From: DASPMP01 sp035626995
GTDB taxonomy: Bacteria; Gemmatimonadota; Gemmatimonadetes; Gemmatimonadales; Gemmatimonadaceae
Length of the DNA stretch: 64,000 nt
Assembly: GCA_035626995.1 (NCBI GenBank)
Contig: DASPMP010000236.1
Coordinates: 29,035 to 93,034, forward strand
Direction of reading: 5' to 3'
A program made the position numbers and the translations under genes. Numbering within the stretch: the first letter of the stretch is position 1; every line of letters starts with the position of its first letter. This document shows, piece after piece, positions 18,742 to 27,826 of the stretch. Below the pieces are notes generated by a model, which saw only the letters and a program-made list of their open reading frames with translations, searched no databases and was not told where the DNA came from.

Positions 18742-20274
18742 TCACGCAGTAGCGGCGATTCGCTGGGGCGCCAATCGGGTCGGTCGGTACTGCAATGCCT
18801 CCCCGACGTGGTCCTCGGAGATCCGGTCGGTGGCCGACAGGTCCGCGATGGTGCGCGCGACCTTGATGACACGATGATACGCACGCGCCGATAGTCCGAG
18901 TGATTCTGCGGCCGAGGTCAGGAGCTCGCGCGCGGCGGAATCGCAGTGTCGGAGCAGGAGCCGGCCATTCGCCTGCGCATTGCACGCGGCTCGCTCCGCG
19001 CCTGTCCGACGCAGCTGAACCTGGCGGGCGCGCGCCACCCGCTCCCGAACCACCTCCGACGATTCCGCGGCTGTACCCGCGCCCAGTTGCCGCAGTCCCA
19101 CGGGCAGGAGAGTGAGGTGCAGGTCGATCCGGTCCAGCAGTGGACCGGACAGCCGGCCGCGGTACCGATGGACATCAGCTTCCGTGCAGATGCACGTCCG
19201 TCCAACATTGCCATAGTGGCCGCAGGGACACGGATTCATCGCAGCGACCAGCATGAACCGGGCGGGGTAGACCACCGCCGACGATGCCCGCGCGATGGTC
19301 ACTCGGCCATCTTCCATCGGCTGACGCAACGCCTCGAGCGTGTTGCGCGGGAATTCCAGCAGCTCATCGAGGAACAGCACGCCATGGTGCGCGAGACTGA
19401 CCTCACCGGGCCGAGGGGAGCTGCCGCCGCCAATCAGTCCGGCAGTCGACACCGAGTGATGCGGGGCGCGAAACGGACGCCCCTGCGTCGTCCATTTTCC
19501 CTCACTCAGCAGCCCAGCCACCGATTGAATGGCGGTGACTTCCAGCGCTTCCTCTTCCGCGAGCGCGGGGAGAATCGAGGGCAAGCGCCGCGCGAGCATC
19601 GTCTTGCCGGCGCCCGGGGGACCGATGAGCAGGCAATTGTGCCCGCCGGCGGCGGCGATCTCGAGCGCGCGCTTCGCGCTCTCCTGGCCGACGACTTCCG
19701 AGAAATCAGCGTCCGATTCACGTGGGCGGGCAGCAGCGGCGGGCGCCGCACGCGGCAGCCGACTACTCGTCAGCCAGGCGACGAGCTCCGAGATCGTCGC
19801 TGGTGCACACAGATCGAGCTCGCGCACGAGTGACGCTTCGGAAACGTTCGCCTGCGGCAGGATGAGCGTCGGCGAATCCGCTTCACGCGCAAGACGGCGC
19901 GCGACGGAGAGCACTCCGCGGACGGGACGCACGCTGCCGTCGAGGCCCAGCTCTCCAAGAAAGACGCAGTTCCGTGTGCGCTCTTCCTCGATCACGCCGA
20001 AGGCGACGAGGACGGCAATGGCGATGGGGAGGTCGAACGCGGTCCCTGTCTTCGCGACATCGGCGGGAGCCAGGTTACAAGTGATGCGTCGCGGCGGCAG
20101 GTCGATGCCTGCATTCGCGAGCGCCGCGGATACCCGTTCGCGGCTTTCCTTGACGGAACTCGCCGCCATCCCGACGATGGCCCAGTGCGGCAGGCCGCGG
20201 GTGCAGTCGACTTCGACGGTGACGTCGAACGCCTCGACGCCAAGTACGGCGGCAGATCTGATGGCTGCAAGCAT
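18742..20274 (-). CDS. comM: YifB/ComM family Mg-chelatase-like AAA+ ATPase
   Basis: This 510-residue protein contains an N-terminal ChlI/Lon-like domain (about 15-140), a Mg-chelatase AAA+ domain with Walker A LIGPPGAGKTMLARRLP and Walker B VLFLDELLEF, and a C-terminal Mg_chelatase_C helical domain (SARAYHRVIKVARTIADL). A zinc-knuckle-like insert, NPCPCGHYGN with GRTCICTE, is typical. ComM is a branch-migration helicase used in natural transformation. ATG 20274 (MLAAIRSAAVLGVEAFDV) matches the family N-terminus better than the GTG six codons upstream. Confidence 0.93.
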   Translation of the reverse strand: MLAAIRSAAVLGVEAFDVTVEVDCTRGLPHWAIVGMAASSVKESRERVSAALANAGIDLPPRRITCNLAPADVAKTGTAFDLPIAIAVLVAFGVIEEERTRNCVFLGELGLDGSVRPVRGVLSVARRLAREADSPTLILPQANVSEASLVRELDLCAPATISELVAWLTSSRLPRAAPAAAARPRESDADFSEVVGQESAKRALEIAAAGGHNCLLIGPPGAGKTMLARRLPSILPALAEEEALEVTAIQSVAGLLSEGKWTTQGRPFRAPHHSVSTAGLIGGGSSPRPGEVSLAHHGVLFLDELLEFPRNTLEALRQPMEDGRVTIARASSAVVYPARFMLVAAMNPCPCGHYGNVGRTCICTEADVHRYRGRLSGPLLDRIDLHLTLLPVGLRQLGAGTAAESSEVVRERVARARQVQLRRTGAERAACNAQANGRLLLRHCDSAARELLTSAAESLGLSARAYHRVIKVARTIADLSATDRISEDHVGEALQYRPTRLAPQRIAATA

Positions 20275-20430
20275 GGAAGAACGCTGATACACGCCAGCCG
20301 AAGCGCGTCATCGTTCCAGCGCGACGCCGTCCTCATTGTCCCCGAATTATTTCGCTTATGGGCGCATGAGAATGAATCGCGTCAGGGCTGTTTCGCGCTG
20401 ATAATTGCGATGTCTGCGAAAATATCACTG

Positions 20431-20606
20431 ATGAAAAAAGAAGGCTTTCAATTACTGGAGGAACAGCTAACCCGTTCCGTGATCGGCGCCCTCTATGCTA
20501 CCTGGCAGGTACCGATTTCGAGGTCGGCCTGGTTCTCGTGTATGGCATCGAGCCGCAGTTCAAGCGCCTTGTCCACACGCGGAATCGCAAGCAACGAGCG
20601 AATTGA
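20431..20606 (+). pseudogene. Remnant of a GxxExxY-family gene
   Basis: An ATG at 20431 opens MKKEGFQ...LTRSVIGALYA, matching the N-terminus of GxxExxY proteins. In the +1 frame the next codons read YLAGTDFEVGLVLVYGIEPQ and FKRLVHTRNRKQ before TGA at 20604-20606, matching that family's C-terminus. The middle (roughly 60 residues including the GxxE...Y motif) is missing and the two ends are out of frame, so the gene is dead. The rest of the 20275-20702 interval holds no further gene I can support. Confidence 0.65.
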
Positions 20607-20702
20607 TCCGCGGATTCTTCCGCCAGTATTCCGTGCTGAATCTGCGCGAAGCAGCCCAACCGCGATACTTCCACAGTCCAGCCTCGAAACTTCCCACAAG
20701 GC

Positions 20703-21218
20703 CTACCGTGGCCGGCCGAACACCTGGATCCAGTACGGCTCACCGCGTGATGATCGCGCCATCGCGGCGCCCATCTCCGTCAGCCCCTGGTCCAGGATAT
20801 TCGCGCGATGGCCGCTGGAGCTCATCCACGAATTCACTGCAGCCTGGGCGCTGGACTGGTTCCAGGCCACGTTCTCGGCGGCCTGCATGTACACATAGCC
20901 CACCGCCTGCAGACGCGATTGCATCGTGGGATACTGCGCGCCGTTGATGGTGTGATCGCTGCGCTGCGCGGCGGCCATCTGCTCGGCGTGGATCCGGGCC
21001 GCTTCCATGAGCTTGGTGCTCGTGCGAAGCGCAGGCAGTCCATTCCGGCTGCGCGCGTCGTTGGTGAATCGCACGATGTCCGCCGCAATAGCCGCACGGT
21101 TCTCGTTGCCACCGCCAGTGCCAGGATTCGCCGTGCCGCCGGACGCGGGAAACGACACGGGCATTCCCGTACAACCGAGAACCCACAGGAAGCACAAAGC
21201 CGAGGTCGCGTGTCGCAT
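20703..21218 (-). CDS. CAP-domain (SCP/PR1-like) lipoprotein
   Basis: The ATG at 21218 gives 171 residues with a lipoprotein signal (ALCFLWVLGC, lipobox Cys at 16) and a Gly/Asn-rich linker. The CAP domain (about 45-168) shows FTNDARSRNGLPALRTS, AARIHAEQMA, AENVAWN and SWMSSSGHRANILDQGLTEM, the standard conserved blocks. Bacterial CAP proteins are secreted or surface proteins of poorly defined function. An in-frame ATG at 21276 would add a basic N-region and cannot be excluded. Confidence 0.87.
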   Translation of the reverse strand: MRHATSALCFLWVLGCTGMPVSFPASGGTANPGTGGGNENRAAIAADIVRFTNDARSRNGLPALRTSTKLMEAARIHAEQMAAAQRSDHTINGAQYPTMQSRLQAVGYVYMQAAENVAWNQSSAQAAVNSWMSSSGHRANILDQGLTEMGAAMARSSRGEPYWIQVFGRPR

Positions 21219-21320
21219 GCCCCGGCGTCGTGCAATGCGCGTACCGGGCAATGGCACCTGCGAGGAGACAAGCATGACTCGCTCGGTACCATCGTCGTGC
21301 TGAGTGGCTACGTTTCCGTC

Positions 21321-22154
21321 ATGACGCTGATTGGAAAGGAACAGGCGCTGATCGCCTGGTTGACGAAGCGGCGTCGCGTCGCCATCGGATTCAGCGGCGG
21401 GGTCGATTCGGCATATCTGGCTGCCGTCACCCTCGAAGCGTTGGGTCGCGACCACAGCCTGGCCATCATCGGCCGCAGCGAGTCGCTGGCAGGACGCGAG
21501 GAAGATCACGCCGCCGTCGTCGCGCGTGCGATCGGCATTCCCATATATCAGGTGGACACGGGGGAGCTCTCGGACCCGCGGTATGCCGCGAATCCCAGCA
21601 ACCGCTGCTATTTCTGCAAAAGTGTGTTGTGGGATACGCTGCGCCCCATCGCGACACAGCGCGGCTTCGAGACGCTGGTCGACGGGACCAACGCCGACGA
21701 CCTCCACGACTTTCGTCCGGGCGCCAAAGCGGCGACCGAACAAGGTGTGGAATCGCCACTCGCGGCAGTCGGGCTCACCAAGCCTGAGATTCGCCAGCTG
21801 ACAAAGGAGCGCGGGTGGCCGTGGTGGGACCGGCCCGCGGCACCATGTCTCGCGTCCCGTCTACCTCATGGGACGGCGGTCACCGCCGAGCGCCTTCGCC
21901 AGGTGGACGTCGCGGAATCGGGAATCCGCGATCTCGGCGTGAAGGGAAACCTTCGCGTGCGCCACTACGGCGAGTTGGCAAAGGTCGAGATGGATCTCGA
22001 CATACTGCCGCGCTGGCGCGAGGGGGCTGCGTTCGCGGCACTCGAAGCCGCCGTGCGCGCCGCGGGGTTCACGCGATTGGAACTCGATGCCCGTGGCTTC
22101 CGGTCCGGCTCCCTGAATGTGCTCGACGGCGGTGCGGCTCTTCCTGGCCATTAA
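21321..22154 (+). CDS. larE: ATP-dependent sulfur transferase LarE
   Basis: This 277-residue protein has the PP-loop SGGVDSA (about 25-31), the family core DGTNADDLHDFRPG, and the block PAAPCLASRLPHG. LarE adenylates and then thiolates the nickel-pincer nucleotide cofactor of lactate racemase-type enzymes. Cysteines at 96, 99 and 176 (RCYFCK and PCLAS) match the three-Cys LarE subtype. That subtype is thought to use a [4Fe-4S] cluster to deliver sulfur instead of sacrificing one Cys. LarB and LarC are not in this window. The 3' end overlaps thpR by 38 bp. Confidence 0.88.
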   Translation: MTLIGKEQALIAWLTKRRRVAIGFSGGVDSAYLAAVTLEALGRDHSLAIIGRSESLAGREEDHAAVVARAIGIPIYQVDTGELSDPRYAANPSNRCYFCKSVLWDTLRPIATQRGFETLVDGTNADDLHDFRPGAKAATEQGVESPLAAVGLTKPEIRQLTKERGWPWWDRPAAPCLASRLPHGTAVTAERLRQVDVAESGIRDLGVKGNLRVRHYGELAKVEMDLDILPRWREGAAFAALEAAVRAAGFTRLELDARGFRSGSLNVLDGGAALPGH

Positions 22155-22695
22155 TCCGGAGCCCGGTGTGCGACGCGCGCTGATCGACGAGACACAGTCA
22201 TTGCGCGAGGCCGGCCCCGAGCTCAACTGGATGGACGAATCCCGCCTGCACCTCACGTTGAAATTCCTCGGCGAACAGCCCGACGCGGTCGTTCCATCAC
22301 TCCGGGCCGCGGTGGACATGGTCGCGCAGCGGCATCGCGCCTTCAGCATGCAGATCACAGGGATCGGCGCATTTCCGAACTTTCGGCGCGCGCGCGTCGT
22401 ATGGATGGGCATCCACCGTGAGCCCAGGCTCGAATTGCTGCATCATGACATCGAAGTCGCCTGTCAGGACCTCGGCTTCGAAGTCGAGGGACGTTCGTTC
22501 CGTCCGCATCTGACCCTCGCGCGCGTCCGCGAGGGAACGCCGGAAGCCACCCTTCGCGCCCTGTCGCGCGCCGGGAAGGGCGTCACCTATGACGGAGAAA
22601 CGACCGTGAACAGCGTCGATCTCATGCAGAGCCACCCTGGCCGCGCCGGCGCGCGCTACGAGTGCCTGCACGCCGCTCAATTGCGCCCCGCCTGA
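22117..22695 (+). CDS. thpR: RNA 2',3'-cyclic phosphodiesterase (LigT/ThpR)
   Basis: This 192-residue 2H phosphoesterase has the two catalytic HxTx motifs HLTLKF (about 45) and HLTLAR (about 130) and the family start RLFLAINPEPGVRRAL. It opens 2',3'-cyclic phosphates on RNA. ATG 22117 lies inside the end of larE in another frame; a later start at one of the following codons is possible since homology begins at about residue 7. Confidence 0.9.
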   Translation: MCSTAVRLFLAINPEPGVRRALIDETQSLREAGPELNWMDESRLHLTLKFLGEQPDAVVPSLRAAVDMVAQRHRAFSMQITGIGAFPNFRRARVVWMGIHREPRLELLHHDIEVACQDLGFEVEGRSFRPHLTLARVREGTPEATLRALSRAGKGVTYDGETTVNSVDLMQSHPGRAGARYECLHAAQLRPA

Positions 22696-22701
22696 TCATC
22701 G

Positions 22702-23355
22702 ATGCTCCGGGCCCTTGGTTGCCTGTTCCTGATTCTGCTCCTGGCGGGCGGTGCGTTCCTGAGTCGCGGCTACTGGCGTCCGCTCGTCTTTGGCCGCGAC
22801 AGTACCGCCATCATCGACGCGTCCAGTGCGTGGCAGCGGCTGACACCTGAGGGTGCCCAGCGTGCGCGCGTTGCCATGGAACGTCTGCGCGCCCCGCGCG
22901 GGCCGGCATTCCAGACCGTCGGCCCCGGAGACCTCGCTGCGTACATCCTGCAGGAGCTGTCCCAGACCCTGCCACCATCCGCGGACAGCATCGAGGCTGC
23001 CGCGCTTGGCGATCGCTTGCTGCTCCGGGCGCGGGTGCGCGTCGCGGATCTCGGGGACAAGGGCAGTCTCGGGCCACTCTCGATGTTGCTCGGTGACCGG
23101 GAGCGGGTGCAGCTGGGCGGCGTTCTACGCATCATTCGTCCGGGATATGCCGAGCTGCAGGTGAAGGAATTCCGCATCCGGGATCTCGCGTTGCCGCAGG
23201 CCCTCATCCCAAGATTGATCCGCCAGATGTCGCGCGGGGAGCGGCCGGCGGAACTGTCGCCGGATGGATTACCGCTGCGTACTCCCACATACATCGGTGA
23301 CGTGCGCGTCTCCGATGGCAAGATCACCATCTACAAGACCGCGCAGCCCCGCTGA
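22702..23355 (+). CDS. Membrane-anchored hypothetical protein
   Basis: A 217-residue protein with an N-terminal TM or uncleaved signal (MLRALGCLFLILLLAGGAFL) and a soluble extracytoplasmic domain. Helices near 50-95 (AQRARVAMERLRAP and LAAYILQELSQTL) precede strands (RLLLRARVRVADLG, VQLGGVLRIIRPG, DVRVSDGKITIYK). No family is recognised. It sits 6 bp after thpR and 9 bp before the NtrC-like gene, so it is probably in one operon with them. Confidence 0.75.
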   Translation: MLRALGCLFLILLLAGGAFLSRGYWRPLVFGRDSTAIIDASSAWQRLTPEGAQRARVAMERLRAPRGPAFQTVGPGDLAAYILQELSQTLPPSADSIEAAALGDRLLLRARVRVADLGDKGSLGPLSMLLGDRERVQLGGVLRIIRPGYAELQVKEFRIRDLALPQALIPRLIRQMSRGERPAELSPDGLPLRTPTYIGDVRVSDGKITIYKTAQPR

Positions 23356-23364
23356 CCGCACGCC

Positions 23365-24732
23365 ATGTCACGTAAAGTCCTGATCGTCGACGACGAACCC
23401 GGCATCCGCCAGGCACTCGGCCAGCTGCTCGAATTCGAGGGCTATGAGGTGCGTTCCGCCGACAACGCGAGCGACGGAATTGCCGCATACCAGAGCTGGA
23501 ATCCGCACCTCGTCTTTCTCGACGTCAAGATGGCCGGCATCGACGGACTCGAGGCGCTCAAGCGGCTGCGCGACATCGATCCGTCGGCGGTTGTCGTGAT
23601 GATCAGCGGCCACGCCACCATTCAGACGGCCGTCGAGGCAACGCAGCGCGGCGCGTACGACATCCTCGAGAAACCCCTCGACACCGATCGCATTCTCGTC
23701 ACCCTGCGAAACGCGCTCTCGCACCTCGACCTGCACGAGGAGAACGCGCGCCTGCGGCACACGATCGAGTCCCGCTTCGAGATCGTCGGCAAGTCGTACG
23801 CGATTCGGGCTGTCACCGACAAGATCGAGAAGGTGGCAAAGACGCCCGGGCGCGTGCTCATCACCGGTGAGAACGGTACGGGCAAGGAGCTCGTCGCACG
23901 CGCGATTCATCGCAACTCCACGCGTGCCGACGGTCCCTTCGTGGAAGTGAACTGCGCCGCGATCCCCTCGGAGCTCATCGAAAGCGAGCTGTTCGGTCAT
24001 ATGAAGGGGTCGTTCACCGGCGCGGTCTCCGATCGCGCGGGGAAGTTCGAGCAGGCGGACGGCGGTACGCTCTTTCTCGACGAAATCGGCGACATGTCGC
24101 TCGCCGCGCAGGCAAAGGTGCTGCGCGTGCTGCAGGACGGGATGGTCACGCGCATCGGCGGGTCGAAGTCGACGCAGGTAGACGTGCGCGTGCTGGCGGC
24201 GACGAACAAGAATCTCGAGACCGAGATCCAGGAGGGGCGCTTCCGCGAGGACCTGTATTATCGGCTCAACGTCGTTCCGGTGAACGTGCCCCCGTTGCGC
24301 GAGCGCCGCGAAGACATCCCGCTGCTCGTCGGCCATTTCGTCGAGCTCCTCACCCGCGGCGAAGGAATGCCACCGCGTGTCGTCACCCCGGAAGCGGTGA
24401 CTCGGCTCCAGCAGCTGGAGTGGCCCGGCAACGTCCGCGAACTGAAGAACACCGTCGAGCGGCTGCTTATCCTGTCGGCCGGTCCGCGCATCGGGTCTGA
24501 GGACGTGGACCGCCTCGTCGGTCGCCGCGATGCGGATCAGGCGGGGGTGGGTTCGCTGCTGGAGTGCAAGACGTTCGAGGAATTCAAGCAGGCTGCCGAG
24601 CGCGCATTCCTGCTGGCGAAGCTGCGCGAGCACGACTGGAACGTGAGCGAGACCGCCCGCGCGCTGGACATGCCGCGGTCGAATCTGTACAAGAAGATCG
24701 AGCGGTACGCCCTCACCCGGGAGAGCACGTGA
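23365..24732 (+). CDS. NtrC-family sigma-54-dependent response regulator
   Basis: This 455-residue protein has a receiver domain (about 3-120) with phosphoacceptor Asp53 in LVFLDVKMAG, and a sigma-54 AAA+ domain (about 140-370) with Walker A GENGTGKE (168-175) and the sigma-54 contact loop. A Fis-type HTH at the C-terminus (NVSETARALDMPRSNLYKKI) follows. The contact loop reads GSFTGA (215-220) instead of the consensus GAFTGA. It would activate sigma-54 promoters when phosphorylated. A possible partner is the NtrY-like kinase at 10890-14714, but the two are not adjacent. Confidence 0.92.
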   Translation: MSRKVLIVDDEPGIRQALGQLLEFEGYEVRSADNASDGIAAYQSWNPHLVFLDVKMAGIDGLEALKRLRDIDPSAVVVMISGHATIQTAVEATQRGAYDILEKPLDTDRILVTLRNALSHLDLHEENARLRHTIESRFEIVGKSYAIRAVTDKIEKVAKTPGRVLITGENGTGKELVARAIHRNSTRADGPFVEVNCAAIPSELIESELFGHMKGSFTGAVSDRAGKFEQADGGTLFLDEIGDMSLAAQAKVLRVLQDGMVTRIGGSKSTQVDVRVLAATNKNLETEIQEGRFREDLYYRLNVVPVNVPPLRERREDIPLLVGHFVELLTRGEGMPPRVVTPEAVTRLQQLEWPGNVRELKNTVERLLILSAGPRIGSEDVDRLVGRRDADQAGVGSLLECKTFEEFKQAAERAFLLAKLREHDWNVSETARALDMPRSNLYKKIERYALTREST

Positions 24733-25208
24733 GCAACAAGGACTGGGACAAGGAACTCGCGAAGATCGACAAGCAGCTCGAATCGGTGTCGGATGCGCAG
24801 CTGTTTCCGGAATCCAAACCGGCGCCGGCCGCCCCAGGGAAGGCGCCAGTCGCAGCAGCGCCGTCATCAGCCGTCGCCGGCGATCGCGCGGCGGCGAGGT
24901 CGTGGCCGGCCATCGTTCGCCTCACCCTCGCCGTCATCCTCGGTGTCGCCATCCTGTTCTGGCCGTACGACAACCGGTGCGGCGCGGGTCTGGCTGGCTA
25001 TCTCGCCGCGGTGACGGGCGTCTTCGCGTCCGGTGTGTGGAGTGCCGTGTGGACGTGGCGCCATCGCGCGGCGCGCGCGCATACCCTCTCGATCCTGCTC
25101 ATCGGATGGGGTTTGCTCCTCGCCGCTACCGAAGTCCTTCCACGCATCGGGTACGCACGTCAGGCGCTAAGCTGGTCCTGCACGGCGCCCACTACACTTA
25201 CACGGTAG
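24729..25208 (+). CDS. Hypothetical membrane protein coupled to the NtrC-like gene
   Basis: GTG 24729 overlaps the regulator's stop by four bases (GTGA), giving 159 residues. A charged cytoplasmic N-terminus (SNKDWDKELAKIDKQLES) and an Ala/Pro-rich linker lead to three TM helices (IVRLTLAVILGVAILFWPY, LAGYLAAVTGVFASGVWSA, LSILLIGWGLLLAATEVL). No family is recognised. The coupling suggests coexpression with the regulator. Confidence 0.75.
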   Translation: MSNKDWDKELAKIDKQLESVSDAQLFPESKPAPAAPGKAPVAAAPSSAVAGDRAAARSWPAIVRLTLAVILGVAILFWPYDNRCGAGLAGYLAAVTGVFASGVWSAVWTWRHRAARAHTLSILLIGWGLLLAATEVLPRIGYARQALSWSCTAPTTLTR

Positions 25209-25219
25209 CAGGACGTTAC

Positions 25220-25262
25220 CGCGGAGGACGCAAAGCACAGCGGTGCTCTGCGATCCTCCGCG
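25220..25262. terminator. Long GC-rich stem-loop
   Basis: Bases 25220-25238 pair with 25243-25262 around the loop AGCG, with one mismatch and one bulged A, giving a stem of about 18 bp. It sits just after the stop of the 24729-25208 gene and 32 bp before the aldehyde dehydrogenase ATG. There is no clear U-tract, so it may be a structured mobile repeat or attenuator rather than a terminator. Confidence 0.4.
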
Positions 25263-25294
25263 CCTCTGCGTTTCAATCTTCCGATTGTAGACAT

Positions 25295-26794
25295 ATGAAG
25301 ACGTTTCAGAATTTCATTGCAGGCAAATGGCAGCCATCGTCCAGTGGCGAGCATTTCGAGAACCGCAACCCGGCCAACTGGGATGACCTGATCGGCCACT
25401 TTCCGCTCTCGACAGCGGAGGACGTGAACCGCGCAGTGGCGTCCGCGAAGCAGGGGTTCGAGGCGTGGCGTGCGACGCCAGCGCCCGCGCGCGGTGATGT
25501 GCTGCGACGCGTCGGCGACCTCATGGCCCAGCGCAAGGAGGAACTCGCGGACCTCATGACCCGCGAGATGGGGAAGCCCCTGCAGGAAACGCGGGGCGAC
25601 GTCCAGGAGGGCATCGACACCGCGTATTACGCGGGCAGCGAAGCACGCCGGCTCTTCGGCCACACCGTGCCGAGCGAGCTGCGGAACAAGTGGGCGATGA
25701 GCTACCGCCGACCGATCGGCATCGCGGGGCTCATCACTCCCTTCAACTTCCCGATGGCGATTCCGACGTGGAAGATGTTTCCCGCGCTCACCTGCGGGAA
25801 CGCCGTGATCCTGAAGCCCGCGGAAGACGTCCCGCATACCGCAACCGCGCTCGTCGAGATCCTGCTTGAAGCCGGGTTGCCTCCCGAGGTGATCCAGCTC
25901 GTCCACGGACTTGGCGAAACGGTGGGGAAGGCGATCGTTGAGCATCCCGACGTCCCCCTCATTTCCTTCACCGGTTCGACGGAAACCGGGCGCAGCGTCG
26001 GCGAAACCTGCGGACGCATGCACAAGCGGCTCTCGCTCGAGATGGGTGGAAAGAACGCGATGATCGTGTTCGACGACGCCAACCTGGAGCTCGCGCTCGA
26101 GGGCGTGCTTTGGGGCGCGTTCGGGACGACGGGACAGCGCTGCACCGCCACGAGCCGGCTGCTGCTGCAGAGCGGCATCCACGACGAGTTTCTCAGCAAG
26201 CTGAGCCAGCGTGCCCGCGCGATGAAGCTCGGAGACGGCCGGAAGAAAGGAACCGATGTGGGACCGCTCATCAGCGACGCATCGCTGAAGAAGGTCGAGC
26301 GTTATATCGACATTGGCATCAAGGACGGGGCGGACCTGCTCTGCGGGGGCCGTCGTGCGACAGGTAGCGACCTGAAGAACGGGTACTTCTTCGAGCCCAC
26401 GATTTTTGCCAGAGTAGAAGCCGGGATGCGTATCGAGCAGGAGGAGATCTTCGGCCCGGTGCTCTCCGTCATCCGCTTTCGGTCGGCGGACGAGGCATTC
26501 TCGATCAACAACGGCGTGAAGTACGGGCTTTCGTCATCCGTCTACACCGCCAATGTGGGGATCGCCTTCCGGGCTTTGAATGAGCTCGACAATGGCATCA
26601 CCTACATCAATGCACCGACCATTGGCGCCGAGGCACATCTCCCATTTGGCGGTGTCAAACAGACAGGGAATGGACACCGCGAGGGTGGCTGGGAAGTGTA
26701 TGAGTTCTACTCGGAAACCAAGGTGGGATATGTGGACTTCTCCGGGCAGCTCCAGCGGGCACAGATTGACAACTATCTGGGCACCCCGGATTGA
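25295..26794 (+). CDS. Aldehyde dehydrogenase family protein
   Basis: This 499-residue NAD(P)-dependent dehydrogenase has the family motifs ITPFNFPMAIPTWKMFPAL, ILKPAEDVPHTA, SFTGSTETGRSVG (nucleotide binding), LSLEMGGKN (Glu) and TTGQRCTATSR (catalytic Cys). The ending PFGGVKQTGNGHREGG is also typical. The TTGQRCT form recalls ALDH7/aminoadipate-semialdehyde dehydrogenases, but the exact aldehyde cannot be read from the sequence. It stands alone, with stem-loops on both sides. Confidence 0.9.
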   Translation: MKTFQNFIAGKWQPSSSGEHFENRNPANWDDLIGHFPLSTAEDVNRAVASAKQGFEAWRATPAPARGDVLRRVGDLMAQRKEELADLMTREMGKPLQETRGDVQEGIDTAYYAGSEARRLFGHTVPSELRNKWAMSYRRPIGIAGLITPFNFPMAIPTWKMFPALTCGNAVILKPAEDVPHTATALVEILLEAGLPPEVIQLVHGLGETVGKAIVEHPDVPLISFTGSTETGRSVGETCGRMHKRLSLEMGGKNAMIVFDDANLELALEGVLWGAFGTTGQRCTATSRLLLQSGIHDEFLSKLSQRARAMKLGDGRKKGTDVGPLISDASLKKVERYIDIGIKDGADLLCGGRRATGSDLKNGYFFEPTIFARVEAGMRIEQEEIFGPVLSVIRFRSADEAFSINNGVKYGLSSSVYTANVGIAFRALNELDNGITYINAPTIGAEAHLPFGGVKQTGNGHREGGWEVYEFYSETKVGYVDFSGQLQRAQIDNYLGTPD

Positions 26795-26851
26795 TTACCA
26801 AGGGGGCCGTTCGGGAGTCTTTTCCTGGACGGCTTCCCGTGAAATACGGAT

Positions 26852-26891
26852 GCTGGCCAGACCTGCCAGCCTGACGGTTGTGAGAACCGTC
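26852..26891. terminator. Two consecutive stem-loops between the aldehyde dehydrogenase gene and lepB
   Basis: GCTGGC (26852-26857) pairs with GCCAGC (26865-26870), and directly after it GACGGTT (26873-26879) pairs with AACCGTC (26885-26891) around GTGAG. They lie 58 bp past the upstream stop and 45 bp before lepB. They may end the upstream transcript or act on the lepB leader. There is no U-tract. Confidence 0.4.
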
Positions 26892-26936
26892 ACGACCCCT
26901 TGCTGACAGCAGTCACTACAGTAGACTCAGAATCGA

Positions 26937-27728
26937 ATGGAAGTCTCTCCCTCCCAAGAGAAGGACGTCGTCGTCAGGCGTCCCACGCCCATCACGCCGG
27001 AGCAGCGCATCGACGCGCTGCGCCACGTGAACAAGCGGCGTAGCTGGGGACTGGGCTTCCTCTGGGAGTGGACGAAGATCTTCTGGATCTCCGTCGCGCT
27101 GTTCCTGGTGCTCCGCACGTTCATCGTCGAAGCGTTCAAGATTCCCAGCGGCAGCATGGAGCGGACGCTGCTGATCGGCGATTTCCTCCTCGTGAACAAG
27201 CTCGCGTACGGCGCCGAGATCCCGTTCACCCACAAGCGGTTGCCCGCGCTCGCCACGCCGCAGCGGGAAGACGTGATCGTGTTCGAGGCGCCTGAAGACC
27301 TGTCGAAGACCTACGTCAAGCGCCTCGTGGGACTGCCGGGCGACACGCTCGAAATGAAGGACGGCGTGTTGTATCGCAATCACCAGCGGCTGTCCGAGCG
27401 CTATGTGACGCACCACTCAGATGTCGATCGCGTCGAGGATCGTTTTCGCTGGCAGCGCGACTTCATTGTGCCACGAGCGAACGCAAGTGTTCAGTACTAT
27501 CCGACGCGAAACAATTGGGGTCCTCTGGTCGTCCCAAGGAAGAATTATTTCGTGCTCGGAGACAACCGTGACAACTCGAGCGACAGCCGCTACTGGGGCT
27601 TTGTTGCAGACTCGCTCGTGAAGGGTCGTCCATTCGTCATCTATTACAGCTACGCACCGGATTCCGCGCAGGGCTTTGCCTGGCTGACGCGCATCCGGTG
27701 GAATCGACTGGGCGAGTTCGTCAGATAA
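26937..27728 (+). CDS. lepB: Signal peptidase I
   Basis: This 263-residue inner-membrane protease removes Sec/Tat signal peptides. It has one TM (about 47-65, FWISVALFLVLRTFIVEAF), then box B PSGSMERTL with catalytic Ser73 and box D YVKRLVGLPGD with Lys128. Box E GDNRDNSSDSRYWG is also present. The single N-terminal TM resembles Gram-positive and deep-branching enzymes more than E. coli LepB, which has two. Confidence 0.95.
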   Translation: MEVSPSQEKDVVVRRPTPITPEQRIDALRHVNKRRSWGLGFLWEWTKIFWISVALFLVLRTFIVEAFKIPSGSMERTLLIGDFLLVNKLAYGAEIPFTHKRLPALATPQREDVIVFEAPEDLSKTYVKRLVGLPGDTLEMKDGVLYRNHQRLSERYVTHHSDVDRVEDRFRWQRDFIVPRANASVQYYPTRNNWGPLVVPRKNYFVLGDNRDNSSDSRYWGFVADSLVKGRPFVIYYSYAPDSAQGFAWLTRIRWNRLGEFVR

Positions 27729-27826
27729 CTGAACGTACGATTGGCCGCCCATCCCGGTCGGCCGGTCTTGCCATAGATCGTTGAAGAAGTCCCCGCAGGT
27801 CCCGCCGCACAGCAGGTAGTCACACG

